Shown: positions 7,897 through 16,447 of the stretch, piece after piece
How positions within the stretch are numbered: the first letter of the stretch is position 1
Layout: the number at the start of each line of letters is the position of its first letter
Source of the DNA: Paraglaciecola arctica BSs20135
GTDB lineage: Bacteria > Pseudomonadota > Gammaproteobacteria > Enterobacterales > Alteromonadaceae
Assembly: GCF_000314995.1 (NCBI RefSeq)
Contig: NZ_BAEO01000010.1
Coordinates: 124,001 to 188,000, forward strand
DNA length: 64,000 nt
Reading direction: 5' to 3'
Made by a program: the position numbers and the translations under genes
The notes under the pieces: generated by a model
What the model was told of the DNA's origin: nothing
Seen by the model: the letters and a program-made list of their open reading frames with translations, nothing else
Database searches by the model: none

Positions 7897-7937
7897 GCTT
7901 CGAGCTTCGAGCTTCGAGCTTCGAGCTTCGAGCTTCG
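7897..7937. repeat. Seven-base tandem repeat (GCTTCGA) directly after a stop codon
   Basis: Five full copies of GCTTCGA and a sixth partial copy begin at the base after the TAA of the DUF3718 gene. Each unit contains TCGA, so the array can fold on itself. The inverse CTCGAAGCT occurs at about 8464-8472, beyond the large repeats. It may be a slippage-prone tract; no reading frame depends on it. Confidence 0.85.
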
Positions 7938-7977
7938 CAAAGAATTGTTCGCGAACGAACTAAACGTTCAACATGGT

Positions 7978-8020
7978 AGGTGAGTAGCATTCTTTTTAAA
8001 TAGAAAGCTGCTCACCTTTT
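7978..8020 (+). terminator. Terminator 1 after the DUF3718 gene
   Basis: AGGTGAGTAGC (7978-7988) pairs with GCTGCTCACCT (8007-8017) with one G-T pair and is followed by T residues. Confidence 0.7.
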
Positions 8021-8026
8021 AAAAAT

Positions 8027-8051
8027 GGCCTCTTTTGAGGCCTTTTTTTTT
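8027..8051. terminator. Terminator 2, strong rho-independent
   Basis: GGCCTC, a TTTT loop, GAGGCC and then a run of nine T. An A-run precedes the left arm, so it works in both directions in principle. It follows terminator 1 by only a few bases. Confidence 0.85.
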
Positions 8052-8075
8052 ATGCGTAAAGATAAAAGAATATTC

Positions 8076-8449
8076 ACCACAGAGGAAAAGGAGGACACAT
8101 AGAAAAAGAATTAATTCTTAACATTTTATCCCTCTGTGCAGCGCAGCGCTCCGTGCCCTCTGTGGTTCAAACGCTTTTAAGGCTGAAGATCTAAAAGATT
8201 CAAAAAATTAACCACAGAGGAAAAGGAGGACACAGAGAAAAAGAATTAATTCTTAACAATCTATTCCTCTGTGCAGCGAAGCGCTCTGTGCCCCTGTGGT
8301 TCAAATGCTTTTAAGGCTGAAGTTCTAAAAGATTCAAGAAATTAACCACAGAGAAAAGGAGGACACATAGAAAAAGAATTAATTCTTAACAATCTATTCC
8401 TCTGTGCAGCGAAGCGCTCTGTGCCCTCTGTGGTTCAAACGCTTTTAAT
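8076..8449. repeat. Three direct copies of a ~135-bp repeat with inverted ends
   Basis: Units start at about 8076, 8211 and 8345. Each opens with ACCACAGAG and closes with CTCTGTGGTT, so each unit can fold into one long hairpin; inside are GAATTAATTCTTAA (itself near-palindromic) and a GCAGCGAAGCGCT stretch. Copies 2 and 3 are closest to each other; copy 1 differs in several bases and copy 3 is cut short after the inverted end. There is no gene in it. It resembles the dispersed REP or MITE-like elements with CACAGAG ends found in many proteobacteria. It lies between the DUF3718 gene and the stop of the reductase gene on the other strand. Confidence 0.8.
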
Positions 8450-8476
8450 CTTAAGCTTTTAAACTCGAAGCTGCCT

Positions 8477-9451
8477 TTAAGGCCTCAACGTCATCTTACC
8501 TTTTACTTCTCGATTCATGACTTTATTCAAAGCATCTTTGGCGTTTTCTAAAGGTACTACATCATCAACTACCACTTTTACTTTACCTTGCACATACCAC
8601 ATTAATAACTCTTTCATGTTATCTGCAAATTCTTTGGGTTGATGCTGGGTAAACGAACCCCAAAAAACGCCCATTACCGAATAACCTTTCACCAAGGCTA
8701 AATTCACTGGGAATTCTGGAATAGTCCCACCAGCAAAGCCAACGACTAATAATCGACCGTTCCAAGCCATGCTTCTTGAACAGGCGTGAAAAGTATCGCC
8801 GCCTACACATTCATAAACTACATCAACACCTTTACCATCGGTCACTTCTTTAATAGCCGTTTTTAAATCGGTTTCTGTGTAGTTAATTAGAATGTCGGCA
8901 CCATTTTCTTTGGCCATATCTAACTTTTCTTGAGTAGAGCAAACCGCAATAACAGTCGCCCCCATTTCTTTACCTATTTGCACCGCGGCCAAGCCAGTTC
9001 CACCAGCAGCACCAGTAACCAATAGCGTTTCGCCAGGCTTGATTTGAGCACGTTGTTTAAGTGCGTGATGGGCAGTTGCATGAGCAGTTACTAACGCTGC
9101 AGCTTCTTCATCAGGAATTTCATCAGGAATAGGCATAATGTGCGTAGCAGGGCATAACACTTTTTCAGCGTAGCCACCTAACATGACCATGGCAATCACT
9201 CGCATACCCACTTTAAGGTAAGGGACACCCTCGCCTACCTCACTTATCACGCCTGCAACTTCATTACCCGGTATAAAAGGGAATGGAGGTTTCATTTGAT
9301 ACAAACCTTGTACCAATAGTCCATCAGGAAAGTTAACGCCACATGCTTTAACGTCGACTACCACATGGCCTTTTTTGACCACTGGATCTGGTACATCTTT
9401 ATATTGTAATTGCTCTACTGGGGCAAATTCTTCACATACTATGGCTTTCAT
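8477..9451 (-). CDS. NADPH:quinone oxidoreductase-like MDR enzyme
   Basis: 324 residues of the zinc-independent medium-chain reductase superfamily: N-terminal GVNFPDGLLVQGLYQMKPPFPFIPGNEVAG (about 39-68), Rossmann segment VTGAAGGTGLAAVQIGKEMGATVIAVCST (about 144-172) and a C-terminal VKGKMTLRP end. It should transfer hydride from NADPH to an enone, quinone or enoyl-CoA. It is the last gene of a four-gene minus-strand operon with an acyl-CoA dehydrogenase and a kinase-like protein, which points to an enoyl-CoA or a branched-chain intermediate as substrate rather than quinone. A ribosome site (GGAGA) precedes the start. The exact substrate cannot be read from the sequence. Confidence 0.8.
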   Translation of the reverse strand: MKAIVCEEFAPVEQLQYKDVPDPVVKKGHVVVDVKACGVNFPDGLLVQGLYQMKPPFPFIPGNEVAGVISEVGEGVPYLKVGMRVIAMVMLGGYAEKVLCPATHIMPIPDEIPDEEAAALVTAHATAHHALKQRAQIKPGETLLVTGAAGGTGLAAVQIGKEMGATVIAVCSTQEKLDMAKENGADILINYTETDLKTAIKEVTDGKGVDVVYECVGGDTFHACSRSMAWNGRLLVVGFAGGTIPEFPVNLALVKGYSVMGVFWGSFTQHQPKEFADNMKELLMWYVQGKVKVVVDDVVPLENAKDALNKVMNREVKGKMTLRP

Positions 9452-9505
9452 TACATTCTCCGTGAAATGTCTGGTATTCCAACCCCCGTTTTAGGGGCTG
9501 TTACA

Positions 9506-10540
9506 TTATTGGGTTAGTTTTAAGGCGTATTGGGCCAAAGGTTTAACAATTGCACCTACAGCTTGAGCTTCTTTATTAGATGCATTTCCATCTTCAGCTC
9601 GTTTTGCCACACCTTGGGCAATAGCCCCTAAACGGAAAAAACTAAAAGCTAAATAGAAATTCCAATTGTCGATTTTGTCGATACCCACTAATTTGCAATA
9701 AGCATCCACATATTCTTGTTCTTCTGGGATCCCCAAGGGTGCCCTTTCAATTCCGCCTAAGCCTGTGGCTTTGCCGACATTTTCAGGCAAACGTAATTGC
9801 ATACACTGATAAGCTAAATCAGCATAAGGATGTCCTAAAGTGGACAATTCCCAATCCAACACGGCCAAAATTTTAGGCTCTGTTGCATGAAACATTAAAT
9901 TATCCATACGATAATCACCGTGCACCAGTGACACTTTGCCATCATCTTCTGGCAAGTGTTTCTCTAGCCAAGCGATGAGCTGATCCATTTCGGGGATATC
10001 TTGAGTTTCTGACAACTTATACTGCTTACTCCAACGGCTAAATTGACGTTCGTAATAGTTGCCGGGTTTGCCGTAATCACTCAAACCCACAGCATCAACA
10101 TCCACACTATGTAGCGCAGCCATCACCTCAACCATTTCTTGATACATTTGACTGCGTATTTGTTTGTCGGAAATTTCTGGTAATGCACTATCCCAAAACA
10201 CCCGCCCATCGACATATTCCATGATATAAAACATGCTGCCAATTAGGGATGTGTCTTCACAAAGGTGGTAGACCTTGGCCACTGGTACATTTGAGTTTTC
10301 GAGTGCAGCCAATACTTTATATTCGCGGTCAACGGCATGGGCAGACTTAAGTAACTTACCCGGCGGCTGACGACGCAAAACATATGACTGTTTGGCGGTG
10401 GTTAATTTAAAGGTGGGGTTTGATTGCCCACCAGCAAATTTTGTTGCCGTAACAGGCCCTTCAAAACCCGCCACATGTTGGGTTAAGTAGTCTGCCAAAA
10501 GCTGCTCGTCTAATTGATCAACTGAGCCTCTATCAGTCAT
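9506..10540 (-). CDS. APH-family phosphotransferase of the ACAD10/11 type
   Basis: 344 residues with a kinase-like fold: FAGGQSNPTFKLTT as nucleotide loop (about 35-50), YVLRRQPPG with the invariant Lys/Arg region, VHGDYRMDNLMF as catalytic loop (His, Asp and Asn present) and VLDWELSTLGHP as metal-binding DWE motif. It corresponds to the N-terminal kinase half of human ACAD10/ACAD11 and to LvaA of levulinate catabolism, which phosphorylates 4-hydroxyacyl-CoA so that the neighbouring acyl-CoA dehydrogenase can use it. It is separated by 27 bases from that dehydrogenase upstream. The role in 4-hydroxy-acid breakdown is inference from family and neighbourhood. AGAGGAAAATG gives a clear ribosome site. 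Confidence 0.82.
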   Translation of the reverse strand: MTDRGSVDQLDEQLLADYLTQHVAGFEGPVTATKFAGGQSNPTFKLTTAKQSYVLRRQPPGKLLKSAHAVDREYKVLAALENSNVPVAKVYHLCEDTSLIGSMFYIMEYVDGRVFWDSALPEISDKQIRSQMYQEMVEVMAALHSVDVDAVGLSDYGKPGNYYERQFSRWSKQYKLSETQDIPEMDQLIAWLEKHLPEDDGKVSLVHGDYRMDNLMFHATEPKILAVLDWELSTLGHPYADLAYQCMQLRLPENVGKATGLGGIERAPLGIPEEQEYVDAYCKLVGIDKIDNWNFYLAFSFFRLGAIAQGVAKRAEDGNASNKEAQAVGAIVKPLAQYALKLTQ

Positions 10541-10567
10541 AACATTTTCCTCTTTATTAAATCGATT

Positions 10568-11782
10568 TTAAGCATTTTTATCTTTGATTAGGTTTCGGCC
10601 TAATTGCATCATATGCACTTCATCAGGACCATCAGCTAAACGGATAGTTCGCGCATAAGCATAAGTGGCAGACAGAATAAAGTCTTGGCTAGTTCCCGCC
10701 GCACCGTGCATTTGAATTGCCTGATCAATAACATTACAGGCCATTCTAGGTGCAACAATTTTAATCGCAGCAATAATATTGCGGCTGACTTTGTTGCCGT
10801 ATCTGTCCATGTTATCTGCAGCTTTTAAGGTTAACAGACGTGCTTGTTCAATGTCACAATGCATTTGCGCAATACGTTCACGGATAGACTGTTGTTTACT
10901 TAAAGGTTGACCAAATGCAACACGACTATCTACACGTTCACAAGCCAAGTCTAGGGCGCGCTGTGCACAACCAATCAATCGCATACAATGGTGTATTCTT
11001 CCCGGCCCTAAACGACCTTGAGCAATAGCAAAACCTTCTCCTTCACCCACCAATAAATTGGCAGCAGGTACGCGTACATTATCAAATGATACCTCTGCGT
11101 GCCCGACAGGTTCATCATAGTGCCCCATTGCGGCCATAGGACGAATGACAGTGACACCCTTAGTATCCAATGGCACTAAAATCTGTGATTGTTGCGCATG
11201 ACGAGCGGCAGATGGATCAGTTTTACCCATCACCACCATGATTTTACAATTGCTGTTCATCGCACCGCTGGTGTACCACTTAAGGCCGTTTATGACATAT
11301 TCGTCCCCATCGCGCACAATAGAAGTTTCGATGTTAGTGGCATCTGAGGAAGCAACCGCTGGTTCGGTCATTGCAAAAGCAGAACGAATTTTGCCTTCAA
11401 GTAAAGGCACTAACCATTTTTTCTTGTCTTCCTCTGAACCGTAACGTGCTAATACTTCCATATTGCCAGTATCAGGAGCGCTACAATTAAATACTTCACT
11501 ACTCCACATCACTCGGCCCATAAGCTCGCATAAAGGAGCGTATTCCAGATTACTTAAGCCGGCGCCATATGGCAGGTATTCTTCAGGTAAAAACAGGTTC
11601 CATAAACCAGCATCTTTAGCTTTTTGTTTAAGAGCCTCAATCATTGGAGGCGTAGTCCAGCGATCCGCATTATTATGAACAGCGTCAATATATTCCTGCT
11701 CAACAGGGTATATATGCTCATCCATAAAGGCTTGTAGGCGGTCGATTAGTTTTTGCGATTTGTCGGAGTAATCAAAATTCAT
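10568..11782 (-). CDS. Acyl-CoA dehydrogenase, ACAD10/11 type
   Basis: 404 residues. The sequence has the acyl-CoA dehydrogenase layout: N-terminal helical domain with [30 protein letters not shown], middle beta domain with [18 protein letters not shown] (FAD-contact signature, about 137-154), and C-terminal helical domain with [29 protein letters not shown] and [35 protein letters not shown]. The HGAAGTSQD and [10 protein letters not shown] parts are those of the ACAD10/11 subfamily, which works together with an APH-like kinase on 4-hydroxyacyl-CoA. Flanked 13 bases upstream by a histidine phosphatase, it is the second gene of the operon. Confidence 0.88.
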   Translation of the reverse strand: MNFDYSDKSQKLIDRLQAFMDEHIYPVEQEYIDAVHNNADRWTTPPMIEALKQKAKDAGLWNLFLPEEYLPYGAGLSNLEYAPLCELMGRVMWSSEVFNCSAPDTGNMEVLARYGSEEDKKKWLVPLLEGKIRSAFAMTEPAVASSDATNIETSIVRDGDEYVINGLKWYTSGAMNSNCKIMVVMGKTDPSAARHAQQSQILVPLDTKGVTVIRPMAAMGHYDEPVGHAEVSFDNVRVPAANLLVGEGEGFAIAQGRLGPGRIHHCMRLIGCAQRALDLACERVDSRVAFGQPLSKQQSIRERIAQMHCDIEQARLLTLKAADNMDRYGNKVSRNIIAAIKIVAPRMACNVIDQAIQMHGAAGTSQDFILSATYAYARTIRLADGPDEVHMMQLGRNLIKDKNA

Positions 11783-11795
11783 AGTTGTCTTTCCT

Positions 11796-12473
11796 TTAGC
11801 TAAAGGTGATGGAGTCCAGTCTATCTGGACTGTCTAAATGTGGAATATTGTTAAAGCTTGCTAAACGTATAGTGCTTTTGTTGAAGTAAAAATGGCTGAA
11901 GCTAGTGTTGCGAACTTGCATATTCAGTTCTATCACCTGCTTAGCATCCAGACCTAATACCAAGCTCATTAACATGGATATGGCCCCTCCCGAACTCACA
12001 ATCAAAATGGGCTTATCACTTTGTTGTTGGCAAACCCCATGTAAAGCGCCTTGCACTCTACTTTTAAAATCTTGCCAGCTTTCATCTAAGGTATCTTTGG
12101 GCAATAATTCATCAGACCATGCGTGCATTGCTAGCTTCAACAAGCGGTAAAAATCAGCGGGTTTGGGGTTGTCTGGCAAACGACTTTGTGGGTTTAATGA
12201 CAAATAACTATTGCCAATATTTTTAAAATCAAATTCATTGAACCCAGTATCTACTGTAACATCAGGAGCTTGACTTAAGCCTTCTACAATACCTTGGGTT
12301 GTTTCTCTATGGCGCACCATATCTCCCATAAATGCCTGGGAGAAGGTAATATCTCTTGCCGTGAAGTATTCACCTAACCAGCGAGCCTGTTGATGACCAA
12401 GTTCACTTAATTTGTCGTAATTTTTGGCTCCAAATGAAGCTTGTCCATGACGGACTAAATAGAATTCAGACAC
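11796..12473 (-). CDS. Histidine phosphatase family protein
   Basis: 225 residues with [12 protein letters not shown] at the N-terminus (the RHG motif; catalytic His at residue 9), [11 protein letters not shown] (second conserved Arg), and [10 protein letters not shown], where the usual second His (SHG) is replaced by SSGG. The protein belongs to the phosphoglycerate-mutase-like histidine phosphatases and would remove a phosphate group. It is the first gene of the operon with the ACAD and the APH-like kinase, so it may dephosphorylate a by-product of that route; this is inference. The altered second motif should be checked before assuming activity. Confidence 0.75.
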   Translation of the reverse strand: MSEFYLVRHGQASFGAKNYDKLSELGHQQARWLGEYFTARDITFSQAFMGDMVRHRETTQGIVEGLSQAPDVTVDTGFNEFDFKNIGNSYLSLNPQSRLPDNPKPADFYRLLKLAMHAWSDELLPKDTLDESWQDFKSRVQGALHGVCQQQSDKPILIVSSGGAISMLMSLVLGLDAKQVIELNMQVRNTSFSHFYFNKSTIRLASFNNIPHLDSPDRLDSITFS

Positions 12474-13118
12474 GTATTCACCGTTAATTTTATAACTGCT
12501 TCGATAGTATTCTTTATAGATCTATTAGTTGAATTTATTATTTTAATTAAATTACATTTCATATAGTTATATCGTCAACTAAAACAACCAAGCTTGATCA
12601 CTTACCAGCCACTGTATAATCAGTCTAAGCACAGCTTTATTTAACAAAATTCTAGAAGTAAATTTATTGCTGAATAAACGGTTAAATTAAGTTAGCAACC
12701 AAACTGAGATACCTTGGTATATGCTTCATATTGCTGAACCTGCTACTTTGGTGTAACAGTAAAAAACCCTTTAAATTCATATCACCTTAGTTAGATTTTT
12801 AAGCCAGCTTTTTACTATCCTAAAACATGAAACCACCAACACTCTTCTGATGCTACCTTCTGTAATGCCCATCAACAAACAATGACCTCGCTTGACTCAA
12901 GTGTTTTAATCATAAGCAGGACTAATAACATATATAACTGTGAGCTATATTAGCTAATCACACAATTTCACTAACATTTCAATAACCAATCATTTACTTT
13001 TCACTATTATTGTTGGTAAAGTTACAGGTCTGATGAGTGGATTTATTGAGTTTCAAAGCTAAACAGGGATCCACTATTTGTCATTTTTTTACTAAAAGCC
13101 AAAAAAGAGAACGCATCG
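12474..13118. other. 645-base non-coding gap between divergent genes
   Basis: AT-rich and without a gene I can support on either strand. It must hold the promoters of the minus-strand acyl-CoA operon and of the TonB receptor at 13119. I see no clear Fur box, operator palindrome or RNA gene in it. Confidence 0.5.
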
Positions 13119-15629
13119 ATGAATAAAAACACGGTCAATAACCTACCTAGTGCAAACAAAGCCTTTAGAAAAACACTATTAGTTTCAGCTGTATTAAGCG
13201 CTTTAAGCGCGACTACTCTTCAAGCCCAAGAAAATGATGTCGACGAAGCCGAAAAAGGAGGCATTGAGCGGATTTTTGTTACGGCCTCAAAACGCCAGAC
13301 AGGATTACAACAGACGCCAATAGCGGTCTCAGTAACCAGTGGCCAAGCTGTAGAACAAGCCAAAGTGTTAGATATTGGTGATTTACAAGTATTAGTCCCT
13401 ACTTTAAGAGTGACACCATTACAACGCTCAATAAACACTGGTTTTGCTATTCGTGGATTTGGTAATGGTACCAACAATACGGGTATTGAACCTTCAGTAG
13501 GTGTTTTCATCGACGGTGTATATCGTTCACGTGCTGCCGCTTTAATTGGTGACTTACCTAAACTTCAACAAATCGAAGTATTAAGTGGTCCTCAAAGTAC
13601 ACTTTTTGGTAAAAATGCTTCTGCCGGTGTTATCAGTGTGCGTACCGGTGGTCCGTCTTATGATATGGAAGGTAAGGTTGAGGCCAGCGTCGGAAACTAT
13701 AATCAACGACTACTTCGTGGTTATTTCTCAAATGGCATATCGGATAACCTAGCGTTTAGTGTGTCTGGTGGCATGAATACGCGAGATGGTTACTCAGAAA
13801 GTATTTCTGGTATTGGAGACGTCAACGATCGTGATCGTTGGAACTTACGTGGTCAACTGCTTTATGAACCAACCGAAGATGCGACATTCCGTTTTATAGC
13901 TGATTATAGTGAAATTGACGAAGTTTGTTGTACTACCGCAGGTTTTGTTAATGGACCTACAGCTCCCGCTATTGAGGCACTTGGTGGTTTAGTCACTTCT
14001 GATGAAGACCCCTTTTCTTACGAAGTGGCACTAAACAATGACCCAACAAATCATGTAGAAGACAGTGGTATCTCTTTACAAGCAGATATCGATTTTGATG
14101 GTTTTGTGTTTACTTCTATTTCAGCCTATAGAATTAACGATTCTGGTTTCTTAAATGATGTTGATTTTACCTCTTTGGATATTCTTGTCGAAGAAGCCAA
14201 CGTTGAAATAGATACACTTACTCAAGAATTTCGTTTGACCTCGACTGGCGATAACAAATTAGACTGGATGGTGGGTGCGTTTTACTTCGACGAAAATGTT
14301 GATACCACAGGTGACGTATTAACTTACGGCACTATGGCTAGACCTTATTTCGATGTATTGAATTCATTTAACCCAGCAACAAATGGTCTCTTTGATACCC
14401 TAGAGGCATTGTACCCCGCACTCAATCCAGGGGACATTTTGGGCGCAGGTTCAACAATAGCCAATGATTTTATACAAGATAACCAAGCCTATTCATTATT
14501 TGTTAATTTTGATTATCACTTAACAGATAATTTTACTGCTACTTTAGGGGTCAGTTATACCAAGGATGAAAAAGAAATCACCCTTGAATCAGAAAATACC
14601 GACGCACTTTCTCAAGTCGATTTTAATAATGATTTAACAGTTTATGGTGTACCACTTTACCAAGTATTTATGGGTCAAGGTATGCCGGAAGCCGTTGCAC
14701 TCGGTACTGTTGAATCTTTGAAAGCCTTTCAATTCCAGCCACAAATGCTGGAATTACCTAATGCGGCTGAATCCAATAAAACCAGTGATGACAAAATAAC
14801 TTGGTCACTTCGTGGGGCGTACACTTTTAATAAAAATGTTAACTTCTTTGCCACTGCGGCTACGGGATTTAAAGCCTCTTCATGGAATTTATCACGTGAT
14901 TCTCGTCCGTTTCCTTCAGATCAGGCTGCAATTGAAGCCATTCCCAGCTTACAGCTACCCAACCAATCTTACGGTACGCGATATGCTAGCCCTGAAGAAG
15001 CGACAGTATATGAGCTAGGTATTAAGTCTAACTTCTCAAGCGTGTCATTTAATGCCACAATTTTCGATCAAACAATTGAAGGTTTCCAATCGAGTACTTT
15101 CTTAGGAACTGGTTATGTGCTTTCAAATGCCGGTGAACAAAATACTCGAGGCATTGAATTTGACTCTAAGTTCCTAGTTACAGATGAATTGACTATCACC
15201 TTTGCAGGTACTTTACTTGACCCTGAATATGTTTCCTTTGTTGGTGGACAAGATGAGAATGGACCAGCTGACTTGTCTGGTACAACAGTTCCTGGTGTAC
15301 ATGAGAAAAGTATTGTTGCCGGTGTTACCTATGACTTAGAGTTTGATAACGGGATCTACGGTTATTTACGTGCTGATTATATCTACGAAAGTAATGTCCG
15401 CGCGGTAGGTAATATCCCCGATACCGTAAGGCGTCAAGTCAATACATTGAATGTCAGTGCCGGTCTAAATTTCGAAAACGGTGTATCGCTACAACTTTAT
15501 GTTCGTAACCTTACTAATGATGAGTATTTCCTGACATCATTCCCACGCCCAATTCAATCTGGCAGTCTTCAGGTCTACCCGAATCAACCCAGAACATTTG
15601 GCGCAAGTATCTCTTATACGTTTGACTAA
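13119..15629 (+). CDS. TonB-dependent outer-membrane receptor
   Basis: 836 residues. A signal peptide (about 1-36, ending TLQA/QEN) is followed by the TonB-box-like ERIFVTAS (about 50-57), a plug domain with TPIAVSVTSGQAVEQAK, FAIRGFGNG and VSVGVFIDGVYRSRAAAL...LPKLQQIEVLSGPQSTLFGKNASAGVISV, and a beta barrel ending in ISYTFD with a terminal aromatic-acidic pair. The plug type resembles receptors that Alteromonadales use for complex organic substrates; the ligand is unknown. It stands alone between a large intergenic space and its own terminator, with no sigma or anti-sigma partner and no STN domain. Confidence 0.88.
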   Translation: MNKNTVNNLPSANKAFRKTLLVSAVLSALSATTLQAQENDVDEAEKGGIERIFVTASKRQTGLQQTPIAVSVTSGQAVEQAKVLDIGDLQVLVPTLRVTPLQRSINTGFAIRGFGNGTNNTGIEPSVGVFIDGVYRSRAAALIGDLPKLQQIEVLSGPQSTLFGKNASAGVISVRTGGPSYDMEGKVEASVGNYNQRLLRGYFSNGISDNLAFSVSGGMNTRDGYSESISGIGDVNDRDRWNLRGQLLYEPTEDATFRFIADYSEIDEVCCTTAGFVNGPTAPAIEALGGLVTSDEDPFSYEVALNNDPTNHVEDSGISLQADIDFDGFVFTSISAYRINDSGFLNDVDFTSLDILVEEANVEIDTLTQEFRLTSTGDNKLDWMVGAFYFDENVDTTGDVLTYGTMARPYFDVLNSFNPATNGLFDTLEALYPALNPGDILGAGSTIANDFIQDNQAYSLFVNFDYHLTDNFTATLGVSYTKDEKEITLESENTDALSQVDFNNDLTVYGVPLYQVFMGQGMPEAVALGTVESLKAFQFQPQMLELPNAAESNKTSDDKITWSLRGAYTFNKNVNFFATAATGFKASSWNLSRDSRPFPSDQAAIEAIPSLQLPNQSYGTRYASPEEATVYELGIKSNFSSVSFNATIFDQTIEGFQSSTFLGTGYVLSNAGEQNTRGIEFDSKFLVTDELTITFAGTLLDPEYVSFVGGQDENGPADLSGTTVPGVHEKSIVAGVTYDLEFDNGIYGYLRADYIYESNVRAVGNIPDTVRRQVNTLNVSAGLNFENGVSLQLYVRNLTNDEYFLTSFPRPIQSGSLQVYPNQPRTFGASISYTFD

Positions 15630-15657
15630 GTGATAAACATTTAAATCCCAACATTGG

Positions 15658-15680
15658 AGCCGGCATTTGCCGGCTTTTTA
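15658..15680 (+). terminator. Terminator of the TonB receptor gene
   Basis: AGCCGGC, loop ATTT, GCCGGCT, then T residues; a strong GC stem 28 bases past the stop. Confidence 0.85.
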
Positions 15681-15789
15681 TTGTTTGAAATAATTAAATG
15701 TGTTTTTAATACCACTTACACAACGTACTAGTAAATAAAGTAAACTTACTTCTCAAGACACAGTGAAAATGTGTGAAGCCGATCAAGGA

Positions 15790-16190
15790 TAAATAACTCT
15801 ATTCGTGAACCCTGCCAGTTATTGTGGATTTACTCCCCAATTTAAAAAACATGAGATCTTGTATAGTAAACACAGTAACCAAGGTTTTGTCGTATTAGTT
15901 TTCCCTCACACGACTTTAACCAAGAAGACAAGAGTGAAGTTAAAACAGGGCAAATTTGCCGATTAACCTACGGGGTTAAATTTCCCATGTTTGAAGCGAT
16001 CCCGGTGCAAGGTGAAGAGGCGGATCCTTTATATCGGATGTTAGCCAATAAATCAGAGCAAGCACTCAAGTGGAACTTTTTTAAATACCTAATAGATAAA
16101 AATGGCAATATTGTTAATGCTTATGCCTCTGCAGTTAAACCTACAGATAAGGCATTAGTAGATGATATTGAAAAGGCGTTACAGCTTTAA
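15790..16190 (+). pseudogene. Decayed glutathione peroxidase (BtuE/GPx family)
   Basis: Two frames together recover most of a glutathione peroxidase. In the first (about 15793-15905) one reads FVNPASYCGFTPQF with the catalytic Cys in SYCGFT, then NQGFVVLVFP. In the second (about 15906-16190) one reads HDFNQED, a degenerate form of the NQFxxQE motif, then LTYGVKFPMFEAIPV, DPLYRMLA, ALKWNFFKYLIDKNGNIV and the C-terminal end. A frameshift near 15905, a stop just upstream at 15790-15792 and the loss of the first ~25 residues show that it is not a working gene. The 3' part alone stays open from an ATG at 15987 (67 codons), but it lacks the active site. Confidence 0.8.
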
Positions 16191-16233
16191 TCCATCCCAT
16201 CTTTTAATCGCAACTTACACTATAACTTATCAA

Positions 16234-16253
16234 GCGAACACTGCTGTGTTCGC
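16234..16253. terminator. Small hairpin with nearby GTTCGC repeats
   Basis: GCGAACAC and GTGTTCGC with a 4-base loop. The next 35 bases repeat GTTCGC or GTTCGG three more times, which allows alternative pairings. It follows the glutathione peroxidase remnant. Confidence 0.45.
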
Positions 16254-16345
16254 TAACTGTTCGCATGTGTTCGCTAAGTGTTCGGTCACCTCTAACCCTC
16301 CTCCCAAAAACTACTAAACCATTGTAATAATTAACTATTATTAGT

Positions 16346-16361
16346 TGGCAAGGCCTTTGCA
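16346..16361 (+). promoter_or_regulatory. Sigma-54 (RpoN) promoter of the export operon
   Basis: TGGCAAGGCCTTTGCA: the -24 element TGGCA and the -12 element TTGCA match the RpoN consensus, with exactly ten bases between the GG and the GC. It is 87 bases before the first gene of the operon, which itself encodes an NtrC-type activator (21142-22482). A 10-bp inverted repeat (TACTATTACA at 16376-16385 and TGTAATAGTA at 16395-16404) follows just past the expected start point; a weaker repeat (TAATA...TATTA, 16325-16340) precedes the promoter. Confidence 0.8.
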
Positions 16362-16447
16362 GTACCTTTACTTAATACTATTACAGAAAACTTTTGTAAT
16401 AGTACAAATAAACAAGAGCTACAAAAAATAGTAACGGGATCAACAAA

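Noticed and set aside
7930-7960. GTTCGCGAAC palindrome near 7946-7960 as an operator
   Set aside because: It lies in a 3' region between a repeat and terminators with no start codon nearby; most likely incidental.
8076-8449. CRISPR-like array in the triplicated repeat
   Set aside because: Units are ~135 bp, contiguous and alike throughout; there are no unique spacers and no cas genes.
15987-16190. 67-codon frame as an independent small gene
   Set aside because: It is the 3' end of a frameshifted glutathione peroxidase.
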